64,000 nucleotides of DNA from NCBI GenBank assembly GCA_965242505.1, contig OZ251449.1, forward strand, positions 2,170,001-2,234,000, in the 5' to 3' direction. Position 1 is the first letter of the stretch. Each line of letters opens with the position of its first letter. The DNA is from UBA2966 sp965242505 (GTDB lineage Bacteria; Pseudomonadota; Alphaproteobacteria; UBA2966). Made by a program: the position numbers and the translations under genes. Shown here piece after piece: positions 62,480 to 64,000 of this stretch. Below the pieces are notes generated by a model, which searched no databases, was not told the DNA's origin, and saw only the letters and a list, made by a program, of their open reading frames with translations.

Positions 62480-63397
62480 TCAGCGGCTCCGACGCCGTCT
62501 CGCAACGTTTCGGAAGCCGCGCCGGACGGACGGACGGGACTCCGTGATGGTCGGCAGAAGCACCCCGAAGACGACGACCGCGATGGCGATCCAATCCAGC
62601 AGCGTCACCTCCGTCCCGAGATAGAGCCAGGACATCAGCGCGCCGAGCGGGCCGACCAGCGTCAGAAACAGACTGACCCTGCCCACCGTCAGGAAGCGCA
62701 GCGCGTAGTTGTAGAGAAAAAACGGCCCCGTGCTGCCGATGATCCCGAGATAAAGGAGCGTCAGGACGATCTTCACGTCGAGATCCGCGGCGGGGGACGC
62801 CGGCCGCTCGATGGCGGCCATCACGAACAATCCGACCAGCGCCGCCATCGTGAGCTGAATGCTGGTGACGGTCATCGCGTGGCCGTGAACCAGGGCGATC
62901 CGCCGCGCGATCAACTGCGCGCCGCAGATGATCAGGACGCCGATCGCCAGCAACGCGTCGCCGAGCGCCGTGCCGCCGCCGTGATCCTCCTGCCCGTGGA
63001 TGAGCAGGACCGCGCCGGCGAAGGCGACCGCGGCGCCGGCCAGGACGCTGCCCCGGATCGGCTCCCGAAGCGCCAGCCAGCCCAGCAACGGCATCAGGAT
63101 GGGTTGCGCGCCGAGGAGGACCGCGCCGCTCACGGCGCTGCTCAGCGTCAGGCCCCAGACGAGGAAAAGCGCCACGATGCCGGGGTCCAGGATGCCCAGC
63201 AGCACGGGCCCCCATCCGATCTTTCTCAGTCCGCGGCCTTGCCCCGCCAGCAGGGCGACCGACCACATCGTCAGGGCTCCGACGGCGAAACGCCCCACCG
63301 ATATCTCCGATACCGAGAGGTCGTCCACGATGGATTTGTTGGCGATCATCGTCGACGCCCAGAAGGCCGACGCCAGGAACAGGGCGGGGACGGGCAT
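62480..63397 (-). CDS. EamA/DMT superfamily transporter
   Basis: A 305-residue integral membrane protein with about ten hydrophobic helices arranged as two repeats of five, the EamA layout. Examples are FLASAFWASTMIANKSIV, ALTMWSVALLAG, LGDALLAIGVLIICGAQ and LDWIAIAVVVFGVLLPT. The C-terminal RRGFRNVARRRRSR is strongly basic, consistent with a cytoplasmic tail. Members move amino acids, sugars or metabolites; the substrate is not predictable. It may export or import the metabolite of the neighbouring enzymes. Confidence 0.9.
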   Translation of the reverse strand: MPVPALFLASAFWASTMIANKSIVDDLSVSEISVGRFAVGALTMWSVALLAGQGRGLRKIGWGPVLLGILDPGIVALFLVWGLTLSSAVSGAVLLGAQPILMPLLGWLALREPIRGSVLAGAAVAFAGAVLLIHGQEDHGGGTALGDALLAIGVLIICGAQLIARRIALVHGHAMTVTSIQLTMAALVGLFVMAAIERPASPAADLDVKIVLTLLYLGIIGSTGPFFLYNYALRFLTVGRVSLFLTLVGPLGALMSWLYLGTEVTLLDWIAIAVVVFGVLLPTITESRPSVRRGFRNVARRRRSR

Positions 63398-63483
63398 GGA
63401 GAGCGATCCGAAGGAGAGCCGGGGGCCGCCGTCGCCGGGACGGCCCCGGACACTACATCGGATTTCCCGCCCAAGCCCAGACG

Positions 63484-63598
63484 CCGTTCATGTTCATGCT
63501 CCTCTCCCCCGACGCGACCCCCACCCCGACCCTCCCCCTGCAAGGGGGAGGGAGAAGAAGGGGGACGGAGGGGGTGAACCGCGGGTCCCGCGGCGGCG
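63484..63598 (+). repeat. MITE-like composite repeat, copy 15 (one hairpin, no ends)
   Basis: It holds the CCGTTCATGTTCATGCTCCT module, the CCCTCCCCCTGCAAGGGGGAGGG hairpin and the GACGGAGGGGGTGAACCGCGG tail. It lies in the divergent gap before ettA. Confidence 0.8.
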
Positions 63599-63676
63599 TC
63601 CGTTGCGGGCGCGGGGGCGATTGCCTAAAACGTGGACCGGCGGCGTCCCGACCGGTCGGTCGCTCCGGGAGAGCGT

Positions 63677-64000
63677 ATGGCCTCTTACCGATACGTTTTC
63701 ACGATGGTCGGCCTCACGAAGTCCTATCCGGGCGGTCGCGAGGTCCTCAAGGACATCCACCTGTCGTTTCTCCCCGGCGCCAAGATCGGCGTCCTGGGAT
63801 ACAACGGCGCCGGGAAATCCACCCTGCTGCGCATCATGGCCGGGGTCGAGACCGAGTTCGCCGGCGAAGCCTGGGCCGCGGACGGCGCGAGAGTCGGATA
63901 CCTGCCTCAGGAACCGGAACTCGACGCGACGAAAGACGTGCTCGGCAACGTCATGGAAGGCGTGGCGGAGACCAAGGCGCTGCTCGACCGATTCGAGGAA
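63677..64000 (+). CDS. ettA: Energy-dependent translational throttle protein EttA, N-terminal part (cut by window edge)
   Basis: The first 108 codons of an ABC-F ATPase that binds the ribosomal E site and gates translation when ATP is low. It starts MASYRYVFTMVGLTKSYPGG, and the first Walker A is GYNGAGKST with ADGARVGYLPQEPELD following, which are EttA-typical. The arm domain and second ABC domain are beyond the window. A GGGAGAG site precedes the ATG at 63677. Confidence 0.9.
   Translation, partial: MASYRYVFTMVGLTKSYPGGREVLKDIHLSFLPGAKIGVLGYNGAGKSTLLRIMAGVETEFAGEAWAADGARVGYLPQEPELDATKDVLGNVMEGVAETKALLDRFEE

Overview
The window is high-GC DNA with dense, short-spaced genes and looks like an alphaproteobacterial chromosome, most plausibly a Rhodospirillales-type organism. 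The evidence is conserved gene order: ffs-dnaX-ybaB-recR; HIG1-type protein plus PduO-type cobalamin adenosyltransferase; lytic transglycosylase, uracil-DNA glycosylase, ETF-QO, TPR protein and ispE; trxB next to a LysR gene; greA-carB-carA opposite yqeY-dnaG-rpoD followed by a CAU tRNA; and an ELM1-family gene paired with an uncharacterised partner. No rRNA, CRISPR array, intact transposase or phage structural gene was seen.

Layout. 1-2.5 kb: recR (partial), ybaB, dnaX and the SRP RNA on the minus strand. 2.5-5.3 kb: two tandem nudC paralogues and an SDR. 5.3-11.8 kb: two glutamine amidotransferases, a persulfide-dioxygenase/rhodanese fusion, cobalamin adenosyltransferase, a radical SAM protein and a glycosyltransferase pair. 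11.8-15.1 kb: moaB, lytic transglycosylase, uracil-DNA glycosylase. 15.6-19.2 kb: an accessory island (TOPRIM-like protein, AAA ATPase, unknown protein). 19.3-24.5 kb: ETF-QO, TPR protein, ispE, lipoprotein hydrolase. 24.8-29.3 kb: a second accessory block with two small ORFs, a decayed methyltransferase-like fragment and a ravA-viaA pair whose ravA carries a frameshift. 29.5-35.6 kb: aspartate aminotransferase, EF-G-like GTPase, FAH-family hydratase, msrP, DsbA-family isomerase. 35.9-38.4 kb: an adenine methylase plus XamI-like endonuclease. 38.6-53.9 kb: lysR, trxB, a conserved unknown protein, ELM1, greA, carB, carA, yqeY, dnaG, rpoD, tRNA. 54.1-55.2 kb: a low-GC PD-(D/E)XK-type gene just past the tRNA. 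55.4-64 kb: a small conserved protein, thiI, SDR, glycosyltransferase, enolase-superfamily enzyme, CMD-family protein, 2-hydroxyacid dehydrogenase, EamA transporter and the start of ettA.

The most striking feature outside genes is a dispersed intergenic repeat, found about 15 times in 64 kb. Full copies are 160-300 bp, begin CCCGCATTTCTC and end GAGAAATGCGGG (terminal inverted repeats), and carry one or two strong G/C hairpins inside. The repeat has no coding capacity, so it looks like a MITE or REPIN-like element. Several copies end exactly at stop codons.

The backbone is mainly housekeeping: replication and repair (dnaX, recR, dnaG, UDG), transcription (rpoD, greA), translation (SRP RNA, ettA, EF-G-like, tRNA), pyrimidine/arginine synthesis (carAB), isoprenoid synthesis (ispE) and redox repair (trxB, msrP). 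Four accessory insertions with defence-like or mobile character interrupt it. The best candidates for a poorly described system are the ATPase/TOPRIM/unknown island at 15.6-19.2 kb and the repeat family itself. All assignments come from reading the sequence and from remembered family features; no database search was run.
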